A stretch of DNA of 33,080 nucleotides, from positions 1 through 33,080 of the forward strand of contig JACZQV010000011.1 of assembly GCA_022545545.1 (NCBI GenBank), read 5' to 3'. Source of the DNA: Pseudomonadota bacterium (lineage in GTDB: Bacteria > Pseudomonadota > Alphaproteobacteria > SMXQ01). A program made the translations under genes and the position numbers. How positions within the stretch are numbered: position 1 is the stretch's first letter; the number at the start of each line of letters is the position of its first letter. This document shows, piece by piece, positions 12,539-24,956 of this stretch. The notes beneath the pieces were generated by a model. The model made no database searches. It had not been told where the DNA came from and saw only the letters and a program-made list of their open reading frames with translations.

Positions 12539-13497
12539 CTCCCGATCTCGACCCGGGGCTTAGCGCCGCCATCACCGACTGGCGGAACTGGCTGGCGGAC
12601 GAGAAGCGGGCCTCGCCTCACACCCTTGCCGCCTATGGGCGCGATCTCGACCAATTCCTGATCTTCCTTTCAGAACATCTCGGCGGCCCGCCGGGCTTGG
12701 CCGATCTCGCCGCCTTGCGGCCCGCCGATTTCCGCAGCTATCTGGCGCGCCGGGCGACGGCGGGGGCCGCGCGCACCTCGACGGCGCGGGCGTTGTCCAC
12801 CCTTCGTGGCTTCTTTCGCCGGTTGGAACGCCTCGATCTCGTTCACAACCCGGCGTTAGAGGGCGTGCGCACGCCGAAGGTGCCGAGATCGGTGCCCAAG
12901 CCGCTGTCGCCGGCGGAAGCGCGCGAGGTCCTTGAAGGCACCGGCGAGCTCGGCGGCGGGCCATGGGTCGCCAAGCGCGACGCGGCGCTTTTCACGCTGC
13001 TTTACGGTTGCGGCTTGCGCATCGGCGAAGCGCTGGCGTTGGACCGCCGCCAGGCGCCCGAGAGTGACTCCATGGTGGTCACCGGCAAGGGCAACAAGCA
13101 ACGCATGGTGCCGGTGCTCAACGTCGTGCGCGAGGGCATCGCATCTTATATCGCCGCCTGCCCCCATCATCTCAGGCCCGACGGTCCGCTGTTCGTCGGC
13201 GTGCGCGGCAAGCGGCTTTCCGCCGGCGTCGTGCAGCAACGGCTGCGCACGCTGCGCCCCCTGTTGGGGCTGCCGGAGACGGCGACGCCGCACGCGCTGC
13301 GCCACAGCTTCGCCACCCACCTCTTGGCCAATGGCGGCGATCTCCGCACCATCCAGGAGCTCCTGGGACACGCCTCGCTCTCGACCACCCAGCGCTACAC
13401 CGCGGTCGATGACGCCAAGCTCATGGAGGTCTACCGGCGGTCCCATCCCCGGGCCCATCCCAGGGCGATGGCCGATAGAAGCGCCGACGAGCGGTGA
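12535..13497 (+). CDS. xerC: Tyrosine recombinase XerC
   Basis: Phage-integrase catalytic motifs YGCGLRIGEAL, GKGNKQRMVP, HALRHSFATHLL, LGHASLSTTQRYTAV; start chosen at MTPDLDPGLS, overlapping the DUF484 stop. Confidence 0.92.
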   Translation: MTPDLDPGLSAAITDWRNWLADEKRASPHTLAAYGRDLDQFLIFLSEHLGGPPGLADLAALRPADFRSYLARRATAGAARTSTARALSTLRGFFRRLERLDLVHNPALEGVRTPKVPRSVPKPLSPAEAREVLEGTGELGGGPWVAKRDAALFTLLYGCGLRIGEALALDRRQAPESDSMVVTGKGNKQRMVPVLNVVREGIASYIAACPHHLRPDGPLFVGVRGKRLSAGVVQQRLRTLRPLLGLPETATPHALRHSFATHLLANGGDLRTIQELLGHASLSTTQRYTAVDDAKLMEVYRRSHPRAHPRAMADRSADER

Positions 13498-13555
13498 CCG
13501 GCCGAGGCGCGCGAGAGCGGCGCACGCGGCTCTAAACGGCTCTGGCGGACCCACG

Positions 13556-13578
13556 GCACTGTCCGGCCAGATGGAAAC
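13556..13578. repeat. Dispersed repeat copy (gcactgtccggccagatggaaac)
   Basis: Core (t/g)tccggccagatgg shared with copies at 21544 and 31054; lies between convergent xerC and lpdA. Confidence 0.75.
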
Positions 13579-15011
13579 TAAATATGGATGGGGCGGCCGG
13601 CGACGGCGAGGGCCGCCTCCTTGACCGCTTCGCTGACGGTCGGATGGGCGTGGGTGGTGCGCGCGACGTCCTCGGCCGAGGCGCCGAACTCCATCGCCAG
13701 CACCAATTCGGCGATCATGTTGCCGGCATGGGCGCCGATGATGTGGGCACCCAGGATCCTGTCGTCGCCGGCGTCGGCGAGGATCTTGACGAAACCGTCG
13801 GTCTCGGCGTTGACCCGTCCCCGGCTGTTGGCGGTGAAGGGAAACTTGCCGATTTTATAATCGACGCCGTCGGCCTTGAGCTCTTCCTCGGTCTTGCCGA
13901 CGGAAGCGGCCTCGGGCCAGGTGTAGACCACGCCCGGGATGGCGGCGTAGTTCACGTGACCCGACTGGCCGGCGATGATCTCGGCCACCACGACGCCCTC
14001 GTCTTCCGCCTTGTGCGCCAGCATCGGCCCGGCGATGACATCGCCGATGGCGTAAATCCCGTCGACGTTGGTCAGATAACGGGAATCGACCGTGACCCGG
14101 CCGGCGTTGTCGAGCGCGACCCCCGCCTCCTCGAGGCCGAGGCCCTCGGTGACAGGCCGCCTGCCGACGGCGACGAGGACGATGTCGCAGGCGAGGGTCT
14201 CGGCCGCGCCGCCCTCGGCGGGCTCGAGCGCGAGCGATACCCCGTCGGCGGTCCTGTTCGCCGCCGTGACCTTGGTCGAGAGCCTGAACTCCATGCCCTG
14301 CTTGGCGAGGATGCGCCCCATGTGCCTGGCAAGCTCGCCGTCCATGGTGGCAAGGATGGTATCGAGGAACTCGACGACGGTGACCTTGGACCCGAGGCGC
14401 GCCCACACCGAGCCCAGCTCGAGCCCGATATAGCCGCCGCCGATGACCACCAGGTGGCCGGGCACCTCGGCCAGCGACAGGGCGCCGGTGGACGACACGA
14501 TCGCTTGTTCGTCGACCTCTATCCCCGGCAGCGCCACCGTCTCCGAGCCGGTGGCGATCAGGATGTTGGCGGCCTTATAGGTTTCCGTCCCGCCCTTACC
14601 GGCGCCATCGCCACCGGCGCCCTCGGCGGTGACGGTCACCTCGCCGGCCTTGGCGATCCCGGCGGCGCCTCGCAGGTAGGTGACCCTGTTCTTCTTGAAC
14701 AGGAACTCGATCCCCTCGGTGAGGTCGCCGACGACTTTTGTCTTCTGGGCCATCATGGCGTCGAGGTCGAGTGTGGTCTTCTCCACCTTGACACCGTGAT
14801 CGCCAAGCCCGTGGCGCGCCTTGTCGTAGAGCTCGGACGAATGGAGCAGCGCCTTCGACGGTATGCAGCCGACGTTGAGACAGGTACCGCCAAGGGAGCC
14901 GCGCTTTTCGACGCAGGCGACGTTCAACCCCAACTGGGCGGCGCGGATGGCGGCGACATAGCCGCCGGGCCCGGCGCCGATGACGATGAGATCGAAGCTC
15001 TTGTCACTCAT
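13578..15011 (-). CDS. lpdA: Dihydrolipoyl dehydrogenase
   Basis: FAD motif IGAGPGGYVAAIRAAQLG; redox disulfide GGTCLNVGCIPSKALLHSSE; C-terminal HAHPTVSEAVKEAALAV. Confidence 0.98.
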   Translation of the reverse strand: MSDKSFDLIVIGAGPGGYVAAIRAAQLGLNVACVEKRGSLGGTCLNVGCIPSKALLHSSELYDKARHGLGDHGVKVEKTTLDLDAMMAQKTKVVGDLTEGIEFLFKKNRVTYLRGAAGIAKAGEVTVTAEGAGGDGAGKGGTETYKAANILIATGSETVALPGIEVDEQAIVSSTGALSLAEVPGHLVVIGGGYIGLELGSVWARLGSKVTVVEFLDTILATMDGELARHMGRILAKQGMEFRLSTKVTAANRTADGVSLALEPAEGGAAETLACDIVLVAVGRRPVTEGLGLEEAGVALDNAGRVTVDSRYLTNVDGIYAIGDVIAGPMLAHKAEDEGVVVAEIIAGQSGHVNYAAIPGVVYTWPEAASVGKTEEELKADGVDYKIGKFPFTANSRGRVNAETDGFVKILADAGDDRILGAHIIGAHAGNMIAELVLAMEFGASAEDVARTTHAHPTVSEAVKEAALAVAGRPIHI

Positions 15012-15080
15012 GGTCGGTCTCCGTCGGAAGGCTCAGGCCGCCAGGGAGATTAGGGGGGCGCCCGACGCCATCCGCCCCGG

Positions 15081-16448
15081 TCAGATGTCCAGCAGGATGC
15101 GTTGCGGCTCCTCGATGCACTCCTTGACGCGCACCAGGAAGGTGACCGCCCCGCGCCCGTCGACGAGGCGGTGATCGTAACTGAGCGCCAGATACATCTG
15201 CGGGCGGATTTCGATACTGTCCCCCACCACCACGGGGCGGGGCTGGATCTTGTGCATCCCTAATATGCCCGACTGGGGCGGGTTGAGGATCGGGGTCGAG
15301 AGCAAAGAGCCATAAACACCGCCGTTGGAGATGGTGAAGGTGCCGCCGGTGAGGTCATCCATGGTGAGCTGCCCGTCCTTGGCCTTGGCCCCGAGCCGGG
15401 CGATGGTCTGCTCGATCTCGGCGAAGCTCATGGCGTCGGCGTCCCGGATGACCGGCACCACCAGCCCCTGTTCGGTGCCGACGGCGACGCCGATGTCGTA
15501 ATGATTCTTGTAGACGATGTCGGCGCCGTCGATCTCGGCGTTGACCTCGGGAATCTCTCTCAGCGCGACGATGCAGGCCTTGACGAAGAACGACATGAAG
15601 CCGAGCCTGACCCCGTGCTTCTTCTCGAAGCTATCGCGGTGATCTTTGCGCGCGGCGATCACCGCCGACATGTCCACCTCGTTGAAGGTGGTGAGCATGG
15701 CGGCGGTGTTCTGGGCCTCCTTGAGCCGTTCGGCGATGCGCCGGCGCAGGCGCGACATCTTGACCCGCTCCTCGCGCGCCCGGGGGCCACCGGCGGCGGG
15801 GGGGGCGGCGCTTGGGGCCGGCGTCGGAGGCGCCGGCGCGGTAGCTGGAGCCTCGCCGTCAACCGGCCGGGCGACCGCACCGCCGGATTCGCGGCCGGAT
15901 TCGAGGCCGGATTCAAGGAAAGCCAGCACGTCGCCCTTGGTCAGCCGGCCGGCCTTGCCGGTCGCCGGGATGGTCGAAGGATCGAGGCGGTTATCGTCGA
16001 TGAGCTTGCGCACCGCCGGCGAAAGCGCCAGGGCGGTATCGCCCGGCGGTGGCGCCTCGGCGGGTCGAGGCGCGGCTTCGGCCACGGGAGCGGGTGGGTC
16101 CGGCTCAGGCGCCGGCGCGGCCTCGGCGGGAGAACCGGCGGGTTCAGCGGCGGGCCCGACGGGCGGTGGGTCCTCGGCGGCGGCTTGCGGCTTCGCCTGG
16201 GCCGCGCCGTCGCCCTCCGAGATGCGCCCGAGAACGGCGCCGATCTCGACCTCGGCGCCGTCCTTGGCGACGATCTCGCTCAACACCCCCGCGGTCTGGG
16301 CGTTGATTTCCACCGAAACCTTGTCGGTTTCGAGCTCGACCAGGGGTTCATCGACTTCGACGGCATCCCCCTCCGCCTTCAGCCATTTGGCCACGGTCGC
16401 TTCGGTGATCGATTCGCCCAGCGCGGGAACGACAATTTCCACAGTCAT
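15081..16448 (-). CDS. odhB: 2-oxoglutarate dehydrogenase E2, dihydrolipoyllysine succinyltransferase
   Basis: Lipoyl domain [17 protein letters not shown]; Pro/Ala linkers; catalytic [19 protein letters not shown]; adjacent to sucA and lpdA. Confidence 0.98.
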   Translation of the reverse strand: MTVEIVVPALGESITEATVAKWLKAEGDAVEVDEPLVELETDKVSVEINAQTAGVLSEIVAKDGAEVEIGAVLGRISEGDGAAQAKPQAAAEDPPPVGPAAEPAGSPAEAAPAPEPDPPAPVAEAAPRPAEAPPPGDTALALSPAVRKLIDDNRLDPSTIPATGKAGRLTKGDVLAFLESGLESGRESGGAVARPVDGEAPATAPAPPTPAPSAAPPAAGGPRAREERVKMSRLRRRIAERLKEAQNTAAMLTTFNEVDMSAVIAARKDHRDSFEKKHGVRLGFMSFFVKACIVALREIPEVNAEIDGADIVYKNHYDIGVAVGTEQGLVVPVIRDADAMSFAEIEQTIARLGAKAKDGQLTMDDLTGGTFTISNGGVYGSLLSTPILNPPQSGILGMHKIQPRPVVVGDSIEIRPQMYLALSYDHRLVDGRGAVTFLVRVKECIEEPQRILLDI

Positions 16449-16499
16449 CTTGGCTTCACATATCCTTCAAAGGCTCTAGGGCCAGGTGGTGCTCTTGCG

Positions 16500-19394
16500 T
16501 CACGCCAACTTGAGCGCGGCTTCGATGATCTCGGCCTGTTCGCGGTTATGGTCCCTCAAAAGTCCGGTCGCCGGCGACGCCGCTTCGGCGCGGCCGACAT
16601 ATCGCGCCCGCCCGTGCTCGGCGCCGATCTCGCCAAGCACCTCTTCGATCCTGGGTTCGACGAAGCTCCAGGCCCCCATGTTTTTCGGTTCTTCCTGGCA
16701 CCACACCATTTCGGCCTGGGGGAACCGGCCGAGCTCCTCCATGAGGGCCTTGCGGGGGAACGGATAAAGCTGCTCGAGCCTCAAGAAGTAGATGTCGTTC
16801 ACACCGGCCTCGGCGCGGCCCTGGAAAAGGTCGTAGTAGACCTTGCCGGTGCACAGCACCACCCGTTTTATGCCGATGTCGGAACAAAGCTCGCCGCTGA
16901 GTTGGGCGTCGTCCCACAGGGCGCGGTGAAACGACGATCCCGACCCCATCTCGGAGAGCTTCGAGACGCAGAGCTTGTGTCGCAACAGCGACTTCGGCGT
17001 CATGACGATGAGAGGCTTGCGGAACTTGCGGCGCATCTGACGGCGCAGGACATGGAAATAGTTGGCCGGCGTCGTGCAATTGACCACCTGCATGTTGTCC
17101 TCGCCGCAGAGCTGCAGGTAACGCTCGACCCGGCCCGAGGAGTGCTCCGGCCCCTGTCCCTCGAAGCCGTGGGGCAGAAGCATCACCAGCCCGCTCATGC
17201 GCAGCCACTTGGACTCGCCCGAGGCGATGAACTGGTCGATGATGACCTGGGCGCCATTGGCGAAATCGCCGAACTGCGCCTCCCACAACACCAACACGTT
17301 GGGTTCGGCGGTGGAATAGCCGTATTCGAAGCCGAGCACGGAGGCCTCGGACAGGGGACTGTCGATGATATCGAAGGGCGCCTGGTCCCGGCGCAGGTGA
17401 TTGAGCGGGACGAAGCGCTCCTCCGTCTCCTGGTCGACGAGCACGGCATGGCGTTGTGAAAAAGTGCCGCGGGCCGAATCCTGGCCGCTGAAGCGCACCC
17501 GGGTGCCCTCCACCAGCAGCGTCCCGAAGGCCAGCGCCTCGGCCGTCGCCCAGTCGAAGCCCTCGCCGGTCTCGAACATCCGGCGCTTGGCGTCCAACAA
17601 ACGCCCGATACGGGAGTGGATGTTCAGGTTCTCGGGCCGCTGCGACAGAACCCTCCCGATCTCGATGAGCACCTCTTCATCGACCACGGTTTCGCCGCGC
17701 CGGACATCGCCCGAGGCGACCTCGAAGCCGGTCCACGCGCCCTCGAGCCAGTCGGCCTTGTTGGGCTTGTAGGACTTGGAAGCTTCGAACTCCTGTTCGA
17801 GGCGGCGGCGGAAATCATTGCGGATCTCTTCCGCCTCGTCCTCGCCGAGCACCCCTTCGGCGGCGAGTCTCCGGGCGTAGATTTCGCGCGTCGTCGGGTG
17901 GTCCTTGATCTTGCGGTACATCAGGGGCTGGGTGAAGGACGGCTCGTCGCCCTCGTTATGGCCGAAGCGGCGGTAGCAGAACATGTCGATGACGACATCC
18001 TTGCGGAAAAGCTGCCGGTATTCGATGGCGGTGCGGGCGACGTGGACCACCGCCTCCGGGTCGTCGCCGTTGACGTGGAAGATCGGCGCCTGGACCATCT
18101 TGGCGACATCCGAGGGATAGGGCGAGGAGCGCGAATAGTTGGGCGAGGTGGTGAAGCCGATCTGGTTGTTGACGATCAGGTGCACGGTGCCGCCGGTGCG
18201 ATAACCGCGCAGGCCCGAGAAATCGAAGGTCTCCGCCACCAGCCCCTGGCCGGCGAAGGCGGCGTCGCCATGCATCAGGATGGCGAGAACCTTGATGCGC
18301 TCGGAATCGTCGCGCTGGGCCTGCTTGGCCCGGACCTTGCCGACGACCACCGGGTTGACCGCCTCGAGGTGCGATGGATTGGGGTTGAGAGAGAGGTGAA
18401 GCGTCGCGCCCTCGAACTCGCGGTCGGCCGAGGTGCCGAGATGGTATTTGACGTCGCCCGAACCCTGGACGTCCTCGGGGTTCGCCGGGTTCCCCTGGAA
18501 CTCGGAAAAAATGGCGGCATAGGGCTTGTGCATGATGTTGGCGAGCACGTTCAACCGGCCGCGGTGCGGCATGCCGAGCACGATCTCCTCGGCGCCGAGC
18601 CGGCGCGCGCTATGGATGATCTCCTCGAGCGCGGTGATGGTGGTCTCGGCCCCGTCGAGGCCGAACCGCTTGGTGCCGGTATGCTTGACCTGCAGGAACT
18701 GCTCGAAGCCCTCGGCTTCAACGAGGTCCCTGTAGATCATCTTCTTTTCGTCGCTGCTGAATTCGGGCGCGTTGCGGGTGCTTTCCACCCGCTCCTGGAT
18801 CCAGGCCTTCTCGTCGGGTTCCTGGATATGCATGAATTCGACCCCGACCTTGGCGCAATAGGTCTGTTTCACCACCTTGAGGATCTGTCTCAGCGTCGCC
18901 GTTTCCAGCCCGAGGACGTAATTGATGAAGATCTCGCGGTCGTAGTCGGCCTCGGTGAAGCCATAGGTCGCCGGCTCCAACTCGGGATGGGGCGGGCGCT
19001 CCTCGAGCCCGAGCGGGTCGAGATCGGCGAGCAAATGGCCGCGCACCCGGTAGGCGCGGATCAGCATCAGGGCGCGGAGCGAATCGAGGGTGGCGGCGCG
19101 AATCTCCTCGTTACCGGCGCCGGCAAGCGTACCCGCCACGGGCGGCGGCGTTCCATCGGCGAAGGGCTCGACCCCGTTCTCGCCGTTGGTGATCACGCGC
19201 GTCCCCTTGGGCGACCAGCTCGCGCCGCGCAACTCCTTCAGCACTTCGCCGGCATCCTCGTTCAAACCGGCGAAGAAGCGGGCCCAGTCGGGATCGACCG
19301 AATTGGGATCGGCGAGATAGCGCTGGTAAAGTTCCTCGATGAAGGCGCTGTTGGCGCCGAAAAGGAAGGAGTTCTGTTTGATCTCTATCGCCAT
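16500..19394 (-). CDS. sucA: 2-oxoglutarate dehydrogenase E1
   Basis: FLFGANSAFIEELYQRYLADPNSVDPDW; GMPHRGRLNVLANIMHKP; HGDAAFAGQGLVAET; LLPHGFEGQGPEHSSGR. Confidence 0.99.
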   Translation of the reverse strand: MAIEIKQNSFLFGANSAFIEELYQRYLADPNSVDPDWARFFAGLNEDAGEVLKELRGASWSPKGTRVITNGENGVEPFADGTPPPVAGTLAGAGNEEIRAATLDSLRALMLIRAYRVRGHLLADLDPLGLEERPPHPELEPATYGFTEADYDREIFINYVLGLETATLRQILKVVKQTYCAKVGVEFMHIQEPDEKAWIQERVESTRNAPEFSSDEKKMIYRDLVEAEGFEQFLQVKHTGTKRFGLDGAETTITALEEIIHSARRLGAEEIVLGMPHRGRLNVLANIMHKPYAAIFSEFQGNPANPEDVQGSGDVKYHLGTSADREFEGATLHLSLNPNPSHLEAVNPVVVGKVRAKQAQRDDSERIKVLAILMHGDAAFAGQGLVAETFDFSGLRGYRTGGTVHLIVNNQIGFTTSPNYSRSSPYPSDVAKMVQAPIFHVNGDDPEAVVHVARTAIEYRQLFRKDVVIDMFCYRRFGHNEGDEPSFTQPLMYRKIKDHPTTREIYARRLAAEGVLGEDEAEEIRNDFRRRLEQEFEASKSYKPNKADWLEGAWTGFEVASGDVRRGETVVDEEVLIEIGRVLSQRPENLNIHSRIGRLLDAKRRMFETGEGFDWATAEALAFGTLLVEGTRVRFSGQDSARGTFSQRHAVLVDQETEERFVPLNHLRRDQAPFDIIDSPLSEASVLGFEYGYSTAEPNVLVLWEAQFGDFANGAQVIIDQFIASGESKWLRMSGLVMLLPHGFEGQGPEHSSGRVERYLQLCGEDNMQVVNCTTPANYFHVLRRQMRRKFRKPLIVMTPKSLLRHKLCVSKLSEMGSGSSFHRALWDDAQLSGELCSDIGIKRVVLCTGKVYYDLFQGRAEAGVNDIYFLRLEQLYPFPRKALMEELGRFPQAEMVWCQEEPKNMGAWSFVEPRIEEVLGEIGAEHGRARYVGRAEAASPATGLLRDHNREQAEIIEAALKLA

Positions 19395-19403
19395 TTGCGC
19401 GCT

Positions 19404-19424
19404 CCTAGAGCACTATTCGTCCGT
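19404..19424. repeat. Diverged copy or relative of the dispersed repeat (cctagagcactattcgtccgt)
   Basis: Resembles ctagagtactatccggcc at 21545; lies between sucD and sucA. Confidence 0.45.
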
Positions 19425-19447
19425 CCCGCGAGCCCTGGGGTTCAAAT

Positions 19448-20328
19448 CTAGCCGCCGTCCCGCATCACGCCGAGCATGGTGGTGCCGAGCGCCGCGGGTG
19501 AATCGGAAACGACGATCCCGGCGCTTCTGAGCGCCTCGATCTTGTCGCCGGCGCCTCCCTTGCCGCCGGAAATGATGGCCCCGGCATGGCCCATGCGCCG
19601 GCCCGGCGGGGCGGTGAGGCCGGCGATGAACCCGACCACCGGTTTTTTGTTATTTGCCGATTTCACGAAGTCCGCGACATCCTCCTCGGCGGTGCCCCCG
19701 ATCTCGCCGATCATGATCACCGCCTCGGTCTCCGGATCGCCGAAAAAGAACTCCATGCAATCGACGAAATTGGTGCCGTTGATGGGATCGCCGCCGATGC
19801 CGACACAACTCGACTGGCCCAGTCCCGCCGCCGTGGTCTGGGCCACCGCCTCATAGGTAAGCGTGCCGGAGCGTGAAACAATGCCGATCTTGCCGCGGGC
19901 GTGGATATGGCCCGGCATGATGCCGATCTTGCACTCGCCGGGGGTGATCACGCCGGGACAGTTGGGGCCGACAAGACGCGTCTTCGAACCCTCGAGCGCG
20001 CGCTTGACGCGCAGCATGTCGAGCACGGGGATGCCCTCGGTGATGCACACCACCAGGGGGACCTCGGCGTCGATCGCCTCCAATATGGCGTCGCCGGCAA
20101 AGGGCGGCGGCACGTAGATGGCGGAAGCGTTGGCGCCGGTTTCGGCGATGGCCTCGGCGACGGTGTCGAACACCGGAAGGCCGAGATGGGTCGTGCCCCC
20201 CTTGCCCGGGGTGACGCCGCCGACCATGCGGGTGCCGTATTCGATGGCCTGCTCGGAGTGGAAGGTGCCCTGGGAGCCGGTGAAGCCCTGGCAGATCACC
20301 TTGGTCCCGCCGTTCACCAGGATCGACA

Positions 20329-20329
<1 letters not shown>
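19448..20329 (-). CDS. sucD: Succinyl-CoA synthetase alpha subunit
   Basis: [55 protein letters not shown]; phospho-His region [16 protein letters not shown]. Confidence 0.99.
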
Positions 20330-21498
<1,169 letters not shown>

Positions 21499-21543
21499 CT
21501 TCGCTTACTCGCGTGTCCGGCGGATGGGATGCCTGTTGAACGC

Positions 21544-21568
21544 ACTAGAGTACTATCCGGCCAGATGG
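21544..21568. repeat. Dispersed repeat copy (actagagtactatccggccagatgg)
   Basis: Shares actatccggccagatgg with 31061-31077; located between mdh and sucC. Confidence 0.75.
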
Positions 21569-21719
21569 GGATCGCCAGTGATACCATGTAGGTTGCGGTG
21601 CCGCATTTACATCGCCTAAGGCTTAAGCAAGGGTAAACGGCCGCGGCAATCCCGGGTGCGGGCGCCCCCACCGGCGCCGGGAACGCCGCCGGCATTCACG
21701 CAAAACCGATCCGCGAGTC

Positions 21720-22871
<1,152 letters not shown>

Positions 22872-23016
22872 TAACAGGGTAGGGGGCGGGAACGCGAACG
22901 TGACCAGCCGCGGTGACCCGCGCGGTAACTAGCCTGAATTGCGCCCGAGGGCAAGGGGAAGCCGCCGCACGATGTGCGAATGGGACGCGGCCGGGGGTTG
23001 GCGCCACGCCGGGGGC

Positions 23017-24450
23017 TTATTGCGCGGCGACCAGATGACCGTCGTAGATCGGCAGGTAATCGACCGTCCGTTCCGGCGGAAAGCGAAGGGTAATCGTGGT
23101 GCCGACCCCAAGGTTGCTTTCAATCTCGAGCGTGCCGCCGTGGGCTTCGACGAGGGACTTCGTCAATGGCAGACCGAGACCGGTGCCTTCGGATTCCCGG
23201 CTGATCGCGTTATCCACCTGCCCGAAAGGCCGCATCGCCTCCGGAATCTGATCGGGCGACATGCCGACGCCCGTGTCGGTCACGCTCAGCACGAAGGACC
23301 CTTCCCTGTCGACATCGACGCCGACCTCGATCGTCCCCTCCTCGGGCGTGAATTTGACCGCGTTCGAGAGCAGGTTGAGCATGATCTGCTTGAGCTTCTG
23401 CGCATCGACGCGAAGGACCTTCATGGATGACCGGAAGTCGGTGACGATGGTAACCTGCCCCTCCTCGGCGCGGTGCTTTACCAGACTGATGCAGCCGTCG
23501 ATCATCTCTTCCAAGTCGACCTCTTCCTCGTCGAGCTCCATGTTGCCGGCCTCGATCTTCGAAATGTCGAGGATGTCGTTGATGATGTTAAGCAGGTGAC
23601 TGCCCGACTCGTTGATGTCCTTGACATATTCGGCCTGCTTTTCATTGAGGTCGCCGAAGAACTCCTGCTTCAGCATCTCGGAAAAGCCGATTATGGCGTT
23701 CAGTGGCGTTCTCAGCTCATGGCTCATATTGGCGAGAAATTCCGACTTCGCGCGATTGGCAAGAATCTGCTGCTCGAGAGCCACTTGCTGGGTTTCTTCC
23801 TCTCTCTTCTTTCGTGAATCGTCCAGCGCGATGCGGAACTTGTTGAGGATGAATATGATTCCCACGAACAACAGCCACATTACGGCCGAAACGATGCCCA
23901 GGAACAGATCGCCGAAAAAAATGACGAAATGAGTCGCGAATTTTTTCAGGGTGGGCATGCGAAAGGCGTCAGACAGCACAACCATCCCTAACACGATCGA
24001 ATCGCCCGGCGCGAAGAACAGGCGGCCGATCCAGGACACCCGGCGGGGCAGTTTCGTGCCCTGATAGGATTTCTGGGCCCGCCGGCTGACCTTGGCCGGG
24101 CACCACTGCGCCAGATTTTGGACGTTGGAAATGGCGCCCGCGCCCGATGCGATCCGATCACGCCATTCGGCGGCCTCCCGGCTCATCGCGCCGGTCTCTT
24201 GCGCCGCCGAGCAGGTGAACCACATGAGCGCCGTCAGTCTGTCCTTCTTGACGCCCTGGCCTTTGGCGTAGATCAGGCCGAGTTGGTACTGGGCCCTGCC
24301 GTCGCCCTGTTTCGCGGGCGAGCTCAGTTCCGAGATGGCGGTGGCATAATCGCCCATCTCGTACGCCGCCAGTCCGGTTTCGACGCCGGCCCGGACCGGC
24401 GCCGCCAAGCCGAACGCAATCACCAGGGCAAGTATGACCGAGCGGATCAT
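23017..24450 (-). CDS. Membrane sensor histidine kinase with putative periplasmic Sel1-repeat region
   Basis: Start chosen at [21 protein letters not shown] (signal-like); Sel1-type [58 protein letters not shown]-box [24 protein letters not shown] box [34 protein letters not shown]. Confidence 0.93.
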   Translation of the reverse strand: MIRSVILALVIAFGLAAPVRAGVETGLAAYEMGDYATAISELSSPAKQGDGRAQYQLGLIYAKGQGVKKDRLTALMWFTCSAAQETGAMSREAAEWRDRIASGAGAISNVQNLAQWCPAKVSRRAQKSYQGTKLPRRVSWIGRLFFAPGDSIVLGMVVLSDAFRMPTLKKFATHFVIFFGDLFLGIVSAVMWLLFVGIIFILNKFRIALDDSRKKREEETQQVALEQQILANRAKSEFLANMSHELRTPLNAIIGFSEMLKQEFFGDLNEKQAEYVKDINESGSHLLNIINDILDISKIEAGNMELDEEEVDLEEMIDGCISLVKHRAEEGQVTIVTDFRSSMKVLRVDAQKLKQIMLNLLSNAVKFTPEEGTIEVGVDVDREGSFVLSVTDTGVGMSPDQIPEAMRPFGQVDNAISRESEGTGLGLPLTKSLVEAHGGTLEIESNLGVGTTITLRFPPERTVDYLPIYDGHLVAAQ

Positions 24451-24671
24451 CGTCCCATGACCACCTTGTTTTCTCCGAAGCCGGGGGTTCGTCCGAAGCC
24501 GGGCGGCGCCCCGCGAAGGGCAATGACCCAACGCCACATCGCGCCCATGGGCCAAGCGACGGTAATCGCGGGCGCCGCCATCATCCTTATAAGGCGGGAA
24601 TGATTGGAAAATGCTTAATCCGGCGCCGATCGGCACCGGGAAAGTTGATCCCGCGATCATTCGAGAACGCC

Positions 24672-24840
24672 TAAGTTATCCTTACAGTACGCTTATACAA
24701 TATAGCAAATTTTAAAGATTAATTCAATCTGATTATTGCAAAATGGTTAATTCATACTGTTAATAATTTGTTAACTCTATATTTTAACTTGTATTACTAC
24801 TTATATAAGACAGCACGTTGTGGATTTATACTATATATAA
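24672..24840. other. AT-rich intergenic island
   Basis: About 170 bp dominated by A/T (e.g. tatagcaaattttaaagattaattcaatctgattattgcaaaatggttaattc...), inside an otherwise very GC-rich window. Confidence 0.9.
24760..24775. promoter_or_regulatory. Candidate CtrA-type binding site (TTAA-N7-TTAAC)
   Basis: TTAA taatttg TTAAC read directly; matches the described CtrA consensus, but sits in AT-rich sequence where chance matches are more likely. Confidence 0.4.
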
Positions 24841-24956
24841 GGTGACGCGATCCATGGGGTCAGGGCGCCGACCCCGCGGCCGGAGCGCCCGTGGCATTGA
24901 CCGAATTACCGGGAACAGGGAAAGAGAGAAGGTGTGGGGCGGCGGCCGGTGGTGGG

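Noticed and set aside
12535-13497. Tyrosine recombinase as evidence of an integrated element or integron
   Set aside because: Sequence and DUF484 neighbourhood fit housekeeping XerC; no att sites, cargo or integrase-associated genes seen.
13584-15053. 489-aa + strand ORF antisense to lpdA
   Set aside because: Shadow ORF over a clear dihydrolipoyl dehydrogenase.
15501-17459. 652-aa + strand ORF antisense to odhB and sucA
   Set aside because: Spans two well-supported opposite-strand genes; no family motifs; shadow ORF.
17616-19451. 611-aa + strand ORF antisense to sucA
   Set aside because: Shadow ORF produced by high GC codon bias of sucA; translation is low-information (Asp/Gly/Leu/His-rich) with no recognisable domain.
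24672-24840. AT-rich island as chromosomal replication origin
   Set aside because: No cluster of TTATCCACA-like DnaA boxes and no dnaA/gidA/parAB-type neighbours seen; not supportable as oriC.
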